A stretch of DNA of 64,000 nt. Source: Zhengitettix transpicula (Eukaryota; Arthropoda; Insecta; Orthoptera; Tetrigidae). The stretch covers positions 67,497,139 to 67,561,138 of the forward strand of contig CM073595.1 of the NCBI GenBank assembly GCA_037074705.1, read 5' to 3'. The position numbers were made by a program, and so were the translations under genes. The notes under the pieces were generated by a model. The model was not told where the DNA came from, made no database searches, and worked only from the letters and a program-made list of their open reading frames with translations. Positions 25,401-37,559 of this stretch are shown here, piece after piece. Each line of letters opens with the position of its first letter. Position 1 is the first letter of the stretch.

Positions 25401-28400
25401 TGACACAAAATTTGGATTTGGACCTCTAATTTTAACAAGATATATATTGAAATGCAAACATTCAAAACTATAACATCAAGAATAAATTTATTTAGGTAGT
25501 TTCAGTCTTTGCATTATCTTATGAAGTCCCAAAATAGTGGACAAAATAATAGACACTAATAACCGTAGGTACTGTAAAATGCTTATATTATAATAAAATT
25601 TAATAACAAGTTAAATATTATCAAAGATCGAAGGCTTTCCTGGTGTATTTGTTGAAGAAACAGTTCTTGGGTTTCCACTCGGGTAAAACAGCAACTGTAA
25701 CGCGACGTTTCGATGACCAAATGCACTGCCATCATCTTCTAGGCGTCTGGAAGATAACAGCAGTGCATTTGGGCGTTGAAACATCACGTTACAATTGCTG
25801 TTTTACCTGAGTGGAAACCCGAGAACTTTTTCTTCAAGTTAAAGATAATATGACACCTAAACATAATCCCTATATTTTCTTACCAAATAAGCAACTTTTT
25901 GTGGAATGAATTCTGCAGCACCAGGTGATAAAGTAGAACTGGACACAATAGACGTCGCAGCAGAGGTGACAGTGGGTGTCACAGTACTAATGCTAGCCTG
26001 TGCAGTAGTGACAGAAACTTCTGAAAAGAGTAACCAATCAAAGGAAACCATAACTATGAGATTTTTCAATTGTATAAATCAATAACTATAGTTTGAAATT
26101 TCCTTGAACTTTCACATTCAGCAACATATCTATTCTAAAAATACTAAATATGAGGCTTTGTCTGCAAGGAACCCTTTATATATGATAGGGATGATCCTCT
26201 TGTTGTATCTGGGTCACTGTACATTTGTTGGGTTGCATACAATATTTAGACATAGTTAGACACACACACTAATACTTATATTAACAAGATACAAGTTTTT
26301 ACAATATATACACTTCACATTTATAGTTCGACATACACCTAAGCTGTAACATAACACTTTATTGAACTATACAGAATTATGACTTCGACCTAGGCGCTAA
26401 CAGGTTGTTCTCAAGCACACTTAAGGAAAATGTAATGAGGTAAAATTAAATAACACATTTAGATAGGAAAGACAGACAGCAAAGTCGACTTACCCTGAAA
26501 TCTATTATTGATTTCAGGTAAGTCGACTCCGCTGTTTCTGTCCTATATAACTGTATATATATATATATATATGTAAAATTAACAATGTGGCCATATTTTA
26601 TAAACAAAACGGAAACCCATTCCCCACTCTTTCCTATCCTTATTATTAACGTCATGATTGAAAAGGGAGATTGAAATTTTTCCTTTCAGAAAATCAAAGA
26701 AACCATCAATATTTTTTTAAAATAAATGTACACTACTACAATTATTATCAGGAAATATGTCAACTGAAACTTGTTGCAAACTAGTGGATCAAGTTTTATC
26801 AAATTACTATCAATATAATTACAAGAATTATAATAAGCTGTGAAAACAGTTTTTTACAGTGATATAAGAGCTATTTCTCATGCTTTTTTTCAGCTCCACT
26901 TGCCCTTCCTTATATTTTATTCATTTGAATAAAAAATTTAAATTGAACATTAAGTACCATTAAAGAAACTACATCATTAATGGTAAATTACAATCAGATA
27001 CTAATACAAACCTGGATGTAGTACAGGATTATGTGGTTGTCGGATTCCAGGTGTTCTGGCAATTTTTTTCCATTCATGAATATCGCCACGGCTACGTCCT
27101 CTACCGGTGAATTGTTTATCTTTAGCTCTACCTCTCCCTCTTCCCCTTCCTGGTGGTGCTTCAGACTGAATCAGATTAAATATATAAAGCAACTATGAAA
27201 TAATTTGAAGAGAAATAATATATAAAAAAAGCTGTGCTGTATACCACCCGCAACTCAGATGATTATCAGACTATAAAAATTCAAAGACACATCCTGGACT
27301 TTGGATACCATAACCTGTGTATTTTGACCCAAAATTTATTGGTTATATGTGTTACATAACCACATATTGAGTGGGGCACCCCAAGTACATTTAACTTCCG
27401 ACTCATTCTAGCACTGGTGAACAAACTCTTTCAGTGCATATTCATTTGAATTGTTTGCAGGAGTTTAAAGTTCTATTATGACTTTGCCTGTACATGCGGA
27501 ACAGAAACTCTTCAAGAAAGTCTTCATATATCGCCACGTTTTAAAAGTGAACAACAGACCTCTGCCCAAGAAAAAAAGTTTGCTGGCAAATTGGTTATGA
27601 TCTATTCCATTTAAGTTACTTTTACATAATGCTTTATGTGAATGGGATTTTCTAAACACAACTAATTATTTTAAGATAAATTTCAAGGTTGGAATTGATA
27701 CTATGATGTGATGTTTGTTCGAAGCCTTGTTCCCATGATGTAACAATTATTCATATAAAAATATTTATTTTCCAAATCTTGAACGAGGGGGGAGTATTAA
27801 TTATGTATCCTACCCGATTCTATAGAACTTTTTCAGGTCTAGCAACCTTTGACATATTTATAAAATTTATCTGCATCAATTGTGTAAAATTATATATGAA
27901 ATGAATAGAATTCAATTATAAGTGTGAAAGATAACTGAAACCATTTACTGAAATTATAGATTTCATTTTTGAATTATTGTATTGTATTATTACTTAATTT
28001 ACTAACATGTAAGTGTGTACAATAAGACATTAATTATCTGTACGAGATTTAATCATTTTAACTATATATTATGTATATGAATTTTAGGTTTTCAGTTTAA
28101 TTTTTTTATTTAATCTTATCAAGATGTTTATGCAGTCTAAACTGAACAATAACACAATAATTTAGTTCAAGCATTTAATTTTCGACTGATAAACCAGGGT
28201 TGAAAGAATTATAGTAAATGAAATAGAATTCATTTTTATTTGCCGAAAGATGCATAACAATTATTTAAAATATTTTTAACATTAATAATTGCATTGATTG
28301 ATATTTTGCATAGCTTTTCAAAAGACTTTCTGCAGTCTAATAATGAAGGCCCAATCATGCACAATAATTTACTATTTTAGAATAATAACATTCACAATCA

Positions 28401-28827
28401 CTGAAAAAAAAATTACTGTAATATTAATCATAAAATTGTGTATCTTCATTATGTTTCTTTTTACTATTGTTCACCTGAAGAAGTCTCAAATTACAGACGA
28501 ACCACAGTGATATATAGTTCTAGGTTTCTTTAAATCCATAGTCAATTATGAATCTTTTTCTGATAGTTTGGCCATTATATTTATTTAATTTACAAAGCTT
28601 ATGATGTGAATACAAACAATAACCTATGTAAATCAAATTGAGCATTATTTCCTCAAACACAAAGTTTAAATGAATAACCGTAAATGTCAATCATTTTACA
28701 CTTCAAAAGAGAACAACAAATTGATCATAGTATCCATCTAACACTTCACCAAGACAGAACAAAGCTTCAGTGATGTATTAAATCGTTATTTTTCGAATAA
28801 ATTATAAATGCTTCATTAGCTTACCAT
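18411..28827 (-). CDS. PAIP1: Poly(A)-binding protein-interacting protein 1
   Basis: PAIP1 links poly(A)-binding protein to the eIF4A/eIF3 initiation machinery and stimulates translation. Nine exons fit in phase: 28827-28825, 27165-27012, 26020-25884, 24532-24338, 24206-24100, 22002-21795, 19862-19653, 18690-18590 and 18516-18411, giving 406 residues. Exon 1 contributes only the ATG, followed directly by GTAAGC. Residues 2-52 are rich in Gly-Arg (PPGRGRGRGRAKDK). A PAM2 motif, STLSPGAAEFIPQ, lies at about 81-93. The MIF4G-type helical domain spans about 99-338, with exons starting APQDHSTKE, SIYERNFRYNGARLC and RWKEEVQFSLW. The acidic C-terminus contains NEPVFYGPDGNVL, EIFWGPDG and the PABP-binding EEMDEEIEAAYEEF. 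The usual vertebrate protein has about 480 residues, the difference being in the N-terminus. Introns hold a minisatellite, a hAT MITE, foldback elements and a Penelope remnant. Confidence 0.94.
20225..21045. repeat. Diverged minisatellite with a dispersed-repeat head
   Basis: From about 20330 to 21045 a unit of roughly 35-45 bases recurs about 15 times with heavy divergence; a typical unit reads ATACTCCCAGTACC followed by TAAGAGAG. The segment just left, TACTAGCTTGGTGCTTGATG at 20225, resembles the head of the repeats at 29968 and 60129 (ACTAGCTGGATGCCCGGCG), so the array may be the internal expansion of such an element. It lies in PAIP1 intron 7 (19653 to 18690 is the next intron; this one is 21794-19863). 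Confidence 0.7.
21645..21725. mobile_element. Foldback MITE end fragment
   Basis: TTGGAAAGGAAAGAGAGAAA, GGTGGCTTAAATGAAATTG and CAGCACCACCATTCAGG match one terminus of the common foldback family. It stops abruptly beside PAIP1 exon 6 (22002-21795) and overlaps nothing coding. Confidence 0.55.
22345..22850. mobile_element. (TA)n and nested foldback MITEs in PAIP1 intron
   Basis: A (TA)n tract at 22345-22408 is followed by an end fragment (CTTCAATTTCAGGGTAAGTC) and then a full foldback element from about 22525 (TATGGAAAGGAAAGAGAGA) to 22810 (CTCCTTCCTTTCCATAG). The interior has TCTTCAAATGCTCTCAGCC and CTGAAAATTTGAAGAAC. The right end has TTCAATTTCAGGTAAGCC, and ATTATTTTGACAATGTCAC follows as in other copies. 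Confidence 0.75.
22850..23390 (+). mobile_element. Decayed Penelope-like retroelement (GIY-YIG part)
   Basis: A plus-strand C-rich remnant with NLCNILVHPCRRHTPP near 22927, then NITCASLHIIYQ in another frame near 23070, LYIGQTK near 23125, and FNQRFIQALLKTLPP near 23240. The order matches the remnant at 12420-13530. Frameshifts make it inactive. It is antisense within the PAIP1 intron. Confidence 0.6.
24902..25140. mobile_element. hAT-type MITE
   Basis: This 239-base element has 13-base inverted ends, TAGAGATGGGTCA and TGACCCATCTCTA. It is flanked by near-identical 8-base duplications, ATAACAAT (24894-24901) and ATCACAAT (25141-25148), which match at 7 of 8 bases. Short TAGAGATGGG-type ends with 8-base duplications point to a hAT transposase. 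It has no coding capacity and lies in PAIP1 intron 3. Confidence 0.85.
25625..25845. repeat. Palindromic repeat, Penelope-terminus type
   Basis: Left arm GTTCTTGGGTTTCCACTCGG then AACGCGACGTTTCGATGACC; right arm GGCGTTGAAACATCACGTTA then GAGTGGAAACCCGAGAAC. The same words end the element at 37692-38558. It seems to be the terminal repeats alone, without the coding centre, about 30 bases left of the PAM2 exon of PAIP1. Confidence 0.7.
26445..26560. mobile_element. Minimal foldback element
   Basis: Two inverted ends lie almost back to back: GATAGGAAAGACAGACAGCA, AGTCGACTTACC and, inverted, GGTAAGTCGACTCCGCTG and TTCTGTCCTATAT. The centre TGAAATCTATTATTGATTTCA is only about 20 bases (quoted here without its first base elsewhere). 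It is a subfamily of the foldback elements, seen again at 54430-54735. Confidence 0.7.
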
Positions 28828-29964
28828 AATCAATCAATTCTTAATCGAAACTGTAATTTCCAGTCGAAATCCCTAAAACAATCAAATCACAACACCGCCA
28901 CGAAACCACAGATATGGTTTAGCCTACCATACAGGGTCCCAAAATTCTATTCAAAGATAATACTGCTCCGTTATATCCAAAGACATATATAAACATATAT
29001 GTATGTGTGTATATATATTCCTGTGGAGACGTAATAATGATTTAAAATTGTAACTTGCATTGGATTTAGCAATGAGATACATGAACTAAATATGTAAAGG
29101 AATTGTAATAATAGAAATACAGTAAAAATCTATTTGACATTATTCCATAATTTTCCAGCCACATCCATAAAGAGTAATATTTCAATTTTATACATTAATG
29201 AAAGCTAAGACAAACATTCAGGAAGTGTTTAATGAATGTATAAAAATCATCTAAAACGAATAATTACTTGCAAACACTATTCTACACTATTTATTCACTT
29301 ATTATTATATGCGTTACTGAGAACATATATTTCAAGAGATCCAAGAAACCGACATATTTAAGACAAGAAACTTCAGGGTTCCTGAATTACGAAAGGAAAA
29401 CATCTCCCACTAGAAATCAATAACAATACTGGTTCCCAATAGACTTAACGGATTTCGCCGCAGATATGTATTTATACTAAACCAATAACCTATAATAGTA
29501 CAGATTCATTTTTTGCAGCTATTTTGGCTTTTTAAATATATATTTGATAATGTAATTTGCAGAAAAAAAAACTTAATATTAATACTTAGAAGCCCGACGT
29601 TTCTTCCACGATTGTGCTAGTCCAATAAAAATTTACACTAAATTGGAACCTTATAATTCGATCAACAGTTGTAAGTATAGTACCTAAATGTCCACAAAAC
29701 AGTCACGTGGTGTACTTGCAGGTTAATCCTATACAACAGTTCTTCTCTGCCATAGATTCGGCATGAGAAAAGAATAGACACCTCACCAGAAACTGTCTTT
29801 GGAAAAATTACAAATTTCAAGATGGATATTTTAGAATACTCATCATCTGACATTTCATTTGAGTAATTGATTCCATTATTCGTCTATTGACGGATAAATA
29901 CACGAATATTTAAAAATCAACGACGCAGCACAATTGGAATTATATTAGAATAATTTTATTTATT

Positions 29965-30375
29965 TGTAACTAGCTGGATGCCCGGCGTTGCTGATGTCAT
30001 AATTAAATTCAGCGAGATCCATAACTCCGGATTTAACTCCAATATCGGTTCTATTCGCGTTATTTTCTTGTAACGCCCGCCCAGCCCCACCCTTAAGTGT
30101 GCTCCCTTCCCATGCCTTAAGGGGTTGAAATTGTACACAGATAACATCGGTATAAACACCATTGGCTCCGAAAAATATTTATCCGACTTAAATATCGGCC
30201 GTTTTAGCATGTTGGAAAATTTCCACCCGCACTGCTGAGGGCGGTAGACGTGTTTCACCCTCATAGTGTTTGTTTCCTGGTATCAAGGAACACGTATACG
30301 AAATTTGATTAAATTTTCTCCCCGGGTGAAGATTTTTATGCCGAACATGCAAACATACATACATACATACAGGCT
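29965..30375 (+). repeat. Dispersed repeat with ACTAGCTGG head and ACATAC tail
   Basis: It begins AACTAGCTGGATGCCCGGCG, contains the core TAAGTGTGCTCCCTTCCCAT and CCTTAAGGGGTTGAAATTG, and ends in the short tandem ACATACATACATACATACA. The head and simple-sequence tail suggest a non-autonomous retroposon, but no coding part is visible. The same core makes up the arrays at 31690-32880 (inverse) and 62380-63985. Confidence 0.7.
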
Positions 30376-31056
30376 GTTCAATTTAATGGAAAAATTGAAA
30401 TATCTAAAAAAAAAGTTGTAGTTATATTTACTTCTTTGGAAATGGACATTACATTTATGTGACGTATTTATTAGTTCCGTTCTTCTGATATTTACCGTTA
30501 CATAAGAATAGACTAATACTAAGATTAAAATTTTGTAGAATTTTTAATTTTGAAACGCAGGAAAAATATAATGCAAAAATTTAATTTTTTGGCGGTATGC
30601 ATACTTCGGAGATTTGAATGAATTCATCCCAAATAAATATTCACATATTGGAATAAATATGCTTAATAAACCATTTTCGCAGCGTTGAGGTCAATTTTTC
30701 AGTTTTAATAATTTTATGTTTGCAAGTTGATATAGTCAACCAGAATTGGACTAATTCAGTTATTTCAAAATAGTGTGTACTTCCTCGCACTGGGCACTGC
30801 TTCAAGTTGTTTTTATAGCGTTTCCAACTTTTACGAAGGGATTCTACGTCGTCAGCAAACAACACAGATTTGCTGATTTCAATAAAAACGAAATTTTAAT
30901 TTAGTTTGTACAACTATTTCAATTTATTATGATCATTATCTTGTTTCATAATTACACAAAAATATTTTCTTCCAGACAAACAAAATAAGCACATTTCAAT
31001 TTGAAAATCTCATGGTGGAAGTCGAACAAATACTGAAGTGGCAATTAAATCCTTTT

Positions 31057-31281
31057 TTAAAGAAATGTTATGACAGATAATCGCGGGATTTGTTTACGTA
31101 AATGAGCAGGTGTCACCCGGAAATTGCGAGCAGCGTCCCTTCTTCTTGCAGCTATCCAAATAAAACTCCCTTCATCCAGCTGGTTGTCCTGTCCCGCTTC
31201 CTTGCTGTATTTATCCCGAGTGGATGTGCTACGAGACCCCAATTCACACATCGGTCCGTCCCGTTCGGTTTTTACGAACAC
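31057..31281 (-). pseudogene. Possible Tc1-type transposase fragment
   Basis: A 74-codon minus-strand frame contains FIWIAARRRDAARNFRVTPA followed by HLRKQI. The pattern of a charged AARRR run, then TPAHLR, recalls the second helix-turn-helix of Tc1-like transposases. There is no catalytic part, and the frame could be chance in a GC-richer patch. Confidence 0.22.
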
Positions 31282-31689
31282 TCGTCCTCGCCGTGCCCTA
31301 AGTTAACTGTCATTTCTCAACATCTGGGTTGACCACCCGCCGCGTTGCCAAGACAAAAAATATTGTCCCTTCCGCTTCCCGGCGTATAGTATTCTTTACG
31401 GAAGCAAATTCTTTTCCGTTGGTGCGCACTTTGTATCAGGTCAAAATATATAAAATTTTATATTCCATTATAATTGAGAGATACGATCACACCACACCAT
31501 CGACCGAGTTCTGTATGTCTTGTACGTGGCTGTAAAGGTAGAAAGCCTGTTAAACAAAATAAACAATCGTATGTTTTTTATATTATTCTCTATAATTATA
31601 GACAAGATAGGAAGGGAAGACATGGGTCAGTAATTAGATATATCTGCACGCGAACCTTCCTATATATACATATATTATCTTCTTTCTTC

Positions 31690-32880
31690 TTCTTATAAAT
31701 AAAAAAGTGTGTATGTATGTTTGTATGTTCGTTATACAAATCTACAACGGTAGAGCAAATTTCACCAAATTTCGTACACGTGTTCTTTACGACCAGGAAA
31801 CAAACACTGTCGGAGTGAGACGTGTCTACGACTCCCAGAAGCGGGGGTGGAAATATTTAAACATGCTAAAACAACAGATATTTTAGTCGGATAATAATTT
31901 TTGGGGGTCCAATATATTCATGATGTTTCTACCGATGTTTTCTGAATATAATTTTCATCCCCTACACCCTAGGAAAAGGGCACCCCTAGGGTTTGGGGTG
32001 GAGAATACAAATCTATACCGGTGGATCAAATTTCACCAAATTTCATACACGTGTTCTTTGCGACCAGGAAACAAACACTGCCGGGGTGAGACGAGTCTAC
32101 CACCCCCAGAAGCGGGGGTGGAAATATTTAAACATGCTAAAACAGTCGATATTTCAGTCGGATAAATATTTTTAGGGGTCAAAGATATTTATAGTCTTTC
32201 CACTGATGATATCTGAATATAATTTTCAACCTCTACACCCTGGGGAAAGAGCACCCCTAGCGTTTGGGGTGTAGAATACAAATCTATACCGGTGGATCAA
32301 ATTTCACCAAATTTACGGCATGGGAAAGGAGAACTCTAGGGGTGGGGGTGGAGGAATATTACAAAAAAATAACTCGAATACAAACGAGACTGGAGTCAAG
32401 AGCAAAGTTATGGATAACGCCGAGTTTAATTATGCTATAAACTAGCAATTAACCTCCCAGGGACGGGCGTGGAAATTGTCAAACATGTTAATCAACTTCG
32501 CAACTAAATATTTTTTCGGATCAATGAGATTTCTCTACATTTTCACACATTATAACTTCAACCCCTTTCGGGCTTATCAGTAGAGCACTTTTAGGTGTTG
32601 GGTGGAGTAACGCTGCAATAAAATAACGCGAATACAACCGAGATTGGAGTCAAATCCAAGGTTATGGATGTCGCCCAGTTCAAATATAGCATCAAATTGG
32701 CCATTTAGCCCATAGGGGCGGGAGTGGATGTGATGGAAATTTTCTAACATGTTAAATCATCGATATTAGCGCGGAATAAATAAATGCCGGGACCATTGAC
32801 GTTGATAGTATTTCTACCGATGTTGTTTGTAGGCATGATAGGGGTGGGGGTGGAGGACTTTGTCACACGATTTTTCGGAC
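31690..32880 (-). repeat. Irregular tandem array, about 270-base unit
   Basis: The segment AGAATACAAATCTATACCGG or a close form occurs at about 31732, 32003 and 32274, a spacing near 270 bases. Each unit carries CAAATTTCACCAAATTT, ACGAGTCTACCACCCCCAG (or variant), GGGGTGGAAATATTTAAAC and GGGCACCCCTAGGGTTTGG. Later units to 32870 are more diverged. Orientation is opposite to the array at 62380-63985. Two short open frames here follow the repeat and are not genes. Confidence 0.8.
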
Positions 32881-33640
32881 ATCAGCAGCACTTTCCGTAT
32901 TCAAAGTTCGTGTAATAATGTACGTACTTGCATTTTATATCACACTTGCATGATATCTTTCTTATTCTAAAAAACGCAAAATGGTAAACAATTTTCTTTT
33001 AATTCAAGATTCATTTAATTTACTGCACATGTTCCAAATATTGTGTATTGTATACCTATAGTTGCAACAACTGCTTTCAGGACACAATTCTTGCAATTTA
33101 ATAACTTAACCATACTTTGTGATGTGCACATTCTTATTCATGTACACTTTCAACAGATGTGGGGAATAGGGTGACACAGACTCTATATGTTCATGTTTAC
33201 ACATAAAGATTTAATTATCAATTTTATTACAATGAATTTTTTACATTCTTAGTTATGAACAAGATGTATATTAATTCTATAGTAAAATAACTTCTGATTG
33301 GTTCAAGTAATAAAAATATGGTTTGTTTAAACTTTCTGTATACATAAGAGGGGAAAAAGTCTATAGACACAATTTACATCAATCAATAAATTTTCAATCT
33401 AGAAATAAACACTATACCAATTAAGTTACATGGCCAATATAATATTGGAAAATTCACATCGTTACGACATCATCTGTAACACGGAGACGACATGCACAGA
33501 AAATTGACGAGATCACAGTGGTCCACGTTTGAAAGTGGTAAAATGAAATTGTAAATGGTTTACTTTAAAAGTAAAAGGTTATAACCGAGCATTTACACAG
33601 CAGAATGAAAATAAAATTAACTGTTCGAAATAAGTATATT

Positions 33641-36600
33641 TCATTTTACCTCTTTTGCTTTCTTCCTATTGCGTTTTACAGGTTTTGGAGGTTCTGCAAG
33701 ATCATCGTCGTATAAATCAACGTAGTTGTCGTCATCATTTTCTGCCTCCTCCTCATAGTCGTCGTCGTCGTAGTAGTCTTCATCATCCTCCTCGTCGTCT
33801 TCACCACCATAGACGATGTCCAAATGTTTGAAAAACCATTCAGAAAATTCCTTTATGTTCTCAGGATCACACGAGAGCAACCGAAAAAAGAGATACATGA
33901 ATTTCATGTCACAAATATATTCATCATCATGTAAAAGTAGAAAATTTAATTAAACGGTGTACAAAATTATATAAAAGTATCAAATTAATATAAGTAACCT
34001 ACACCTGCAACTCCAAAATAAACTCACATTGGATACAAGTAAATCACCACAAAAATTTTTGTTATTAATATATTTTATACAAATTAAATTCTAGAGCAAT
34101 AATTTTATCCAATTATGTTTAAAGAAACTGAAGCTCAAATTGTTATTGGTATGGAAAGGAAAGAGAGAAAGAGGGTGGCTTACCTGAAATTATAGCTCAG
34201 CATTGCCATTCAGGACAGAAGGAATTTCTTCATATATTCGGACGAATACCAGAATTCAATAATTACGTAGTTTTACATCCAACTTACGAGTATTCAGATG
34301 GTTTTCTGTCATTGTACTTTTCTCATTCCTAAGGTATTACCTCCAACTTTAGTATTTAGAATTAGCCACTATCTGTCCATTTCAGTTTTTAATATACACG
34401 CATACCAACATTGCCAGTTAAAATTTTGTCACTATGAATGAGCCTAAACAAATGTGACTACAGTTTAGAAATACAATATTTTCTCAAAAAAGCAGTGATT
34501 AGAATATACATATATGTGCATAATTTTTTAAAAAATCTGTACATATTACCCATCAGGTAAGGTAATAACATGAACTTTATAAATTGTGCAAACTTTCCCA
34601 ATATTTTTGTCTTTAATCTGTCACTGCATTTGGCAGAGCTTCCTCGAGTTTAATTAACCACGTAATATATTAATGTAGTGCACTATATTTGGTGTGATTT
34701 ATCACAATAAAATTTTGTTCGTCTTTGTCGGGGTTCAAGTGTGGCAAGTGTGAAAATTTCTTTAGTAAAGCTGACTACATATTGAAAGTCTCAGCCTCTT
34801 TTGGTGTGTTTAGATTACGCATAATACAGCTTAATTTTTATGTATATATTGAACTGATAACAAGGTAACTTATAGTTGTCTCATTACATTATAGAATCTC
34901 ATTTCCTCGTTCATTCTCAATTCAGACACTTTATAAGTAATCTTGAATAAAACATTTGCTGAAAATTCATATTCAGAGAAAGGTTGTCGAAAATAGCAAC
35001 ACAACTAGACAACTAAGTTTGAGATGATAAAATAAATCTCTAGTTTCAGAAGAGTACAAACAGTAGGATGTCAAAATTTTGTTAAACAGGTGAAGTATCT
35101 CAACAAGAAAACATGTACATGATCAAATAATTAAATTTCTATAACAAAGAACCTGACAGCAGTTGGATTTGTAGAACACTTACCTAATGCAGTATGACAA
35201 TAATTGGACAATGATAGATGATAGACAATGATAGATCATAGAAAATAAAAGTTGCACTCAATTATAATTCAGCCAGAGTTGCATTGCAATCACACAAGTC
35301 AATGATATATTTGACATATATTCAATTCATATATGTACTTTACCTTGTTCAAAAGGAATTCATATGGCTTTGGGGGAGACCTTGGACCTGTTGATGGAAC
35401 AAAAAATTATAAATTAGTATCACATAATACTATAAATGTTTCGAAATAGTTACATTTATTCACATTTTAAAATCTCATCATTTCACAAATAAGAAAACTA
35501 AATACCTTATAAAACTAATATACACTAAAGTTATTTATTTATATATATAAAAAACTGACTTGTTAAACTTACTAGATGTCTATGAACAGCTGATAATTAC
35601 AATGCATGAATATGAATAATATCCAATATATTCTAAAGAATTACAGTTTTTTATATTTTTATATTTTTTTTAAAAAAAAGAGGTAAAATGAATTGTACCT
35701 TGTGCCAGCGGGCTGTATAGTATGTATAGCTAGAGAGAAATTAGCAGTCTTCCGAAAATTAGTCTTTTCCTTTTGTTGTTTTTTCATCAATCAAATCCAT
35801 AAGAAAGTCCAAACTTTTTGAGCTCATCCTTGTGAAATTGAAAAAATTGTTTTTGCCTGATCGTAATGTATTAAGAAAATCATTTCTATTTCTTTAATGT
35901 TAACTCGGTGTACCCATAAATCTTGAGAATTTTTGTCCGACATATAATAATAACTGCTATTTTGTCGCACGCTCCATATTGACTGATATAATGAGTTTGG
36001 TAGTTAGAGACAGCTTGAAACAGACTCAGGCAGCTTGACGCATTTGCATCATAACAACTTGCTTCTGACAGCTTTTCTGCCTTCAGACATTTTGACTAAA
36101 GGCAACGTGTCTCAAGACAGTTTTGGTGCTTGCAGTATGCGGACTGCCTAAGTGTTACTTCAGAATTCGTTTGCTCCTGGGCTTGACAATGTCTTGTGTG
36201 TTTCAATAAGATGCTTAAAACCTTCTTTAAAAATTTAATAATAGTAGGCAACTTTTATGTGGACAGGTTTTAGTTATAACTTTCTTTTTTTAAAAAATAA
36301 ATTTTGCTTCAAATGTTTAAACTTATGGAATCTATATTTAATAATTAAAAAGCCTAATAAAATTGAAAAGTACGTACGATTGGGCTGATATAATCCCCAA
36401 GTCTTAGTATCAATTGATCCAAGAAGTCTGTCACTGCCAGATTCATTGGTTAAGTTTTCATATATTTTACTTTTTTCCTGAAATTTTGTTTAGTTTAAAC
36501 AGCTTTATAATCAAATACAAAATACAAGTACAAAATACCACTGTAGTAAGAGAAATGCCTTTATAATTTTACAATTTTATTACCAAATAAAAATAATGAC

Positions 36601-37235
36601 AATCGGACAAATAATTGATGCAAATAGTCAAGAGAGGCATAAAAATCTGACAGGAATGGCTGTAACAAAGCAACAGTCTCCCTCACACAACGGAGCTCAA
36701 ATATATGAAAATTGTATCCTATTAATGAGTTTAACAGTATCATCCTGAGATTTTCTTTCAATAATATACATTGCTTGTAATCATTAGCTTATTCACAGTA
36801 ACTTACATTTATTTGTCATCATCTCCTTATGATACCTTGAATTAATTATGATGCAAGACATATTCCTTTCTTGAAGAAACATTACTTTCACAAACCAGTA
36901 CAAATTCATCATTCTTGCTAAAAAAAAAGGTAACTTCCAAAATGGTATGTTACGGAGAGGACTTTGTGGGTTACAGACTTTAGTATTGATCAAACTTACT
37001 TTATTTTATTAACTTATTATGCATTTTATGATAAAGCAGCTGCATGTGTTAACTTCTTGGAAAATTTGGGAATTCACCAATCATGAAATATTTTTGGTGG
37101 CTTAATCTTATAAATTGATCATTGGGGAAAACCAAGCTTTCATCATAATCTTAAAAATGAACTGTTATTTCGCATCAACTTGGCAATTCAACTGTTCACA
37201 TTCCAGCTATGTTTTTTGAAGTTATTCTATTAGTC

Positions 37236-37303
<68 letters not shown>

Positions 37304-37510
37304 ATATTAGTAGAATCCATTAAGGAACTAATTCACATTCAAACTTGGATAGTGAGGAAGGATAGAAAATAAATAGGAGAAATAGGAGGATTGCGCTTTA
37401 TGTGAATTCATATGCTCGGGCGAAGAATTACGCACATAGAAAAGCATATGTTCAAAGCAGAGAGAAGGATGGAAGAAGAAGGAAAGACTGAAAATATTTG
37501 ACCCAGGCGG

Positions 37511-37559
<49 letters not shown>

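Larger units (their letters stand above)
28828..33640. other. Intergenic interval between PAIP1 and its paralogue
   Basis: The right edge of PAIP1 (5' UTR and promoter) should lie within 28828-28950, where CpG is more frequent than elsewhere nearby. The rest has no gene I can support. It contains a dispersed repeat (29965-30375), a possible Tc1-type fragment (31057-31281), an irregular tandem array (31690-32880), and the 3' UTR of the PAIP1-like gene from about 33640 leftward. Confidence 0.5.

Noticed and set aside
31920..32175. Overlapping plus-strand frames of 60-81 codons
   Set aside because: They repeat with the 270-base unit and have no conserved protein feature.
36561..36761. 66-codon minus-strand frame with FLSDFYASLDYLHQLF, protein-like
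   Set aside because: Best splice choices do not fit the phase of the flanking PAIP1-like exons; kept out of the model, though a cDNA could change this.
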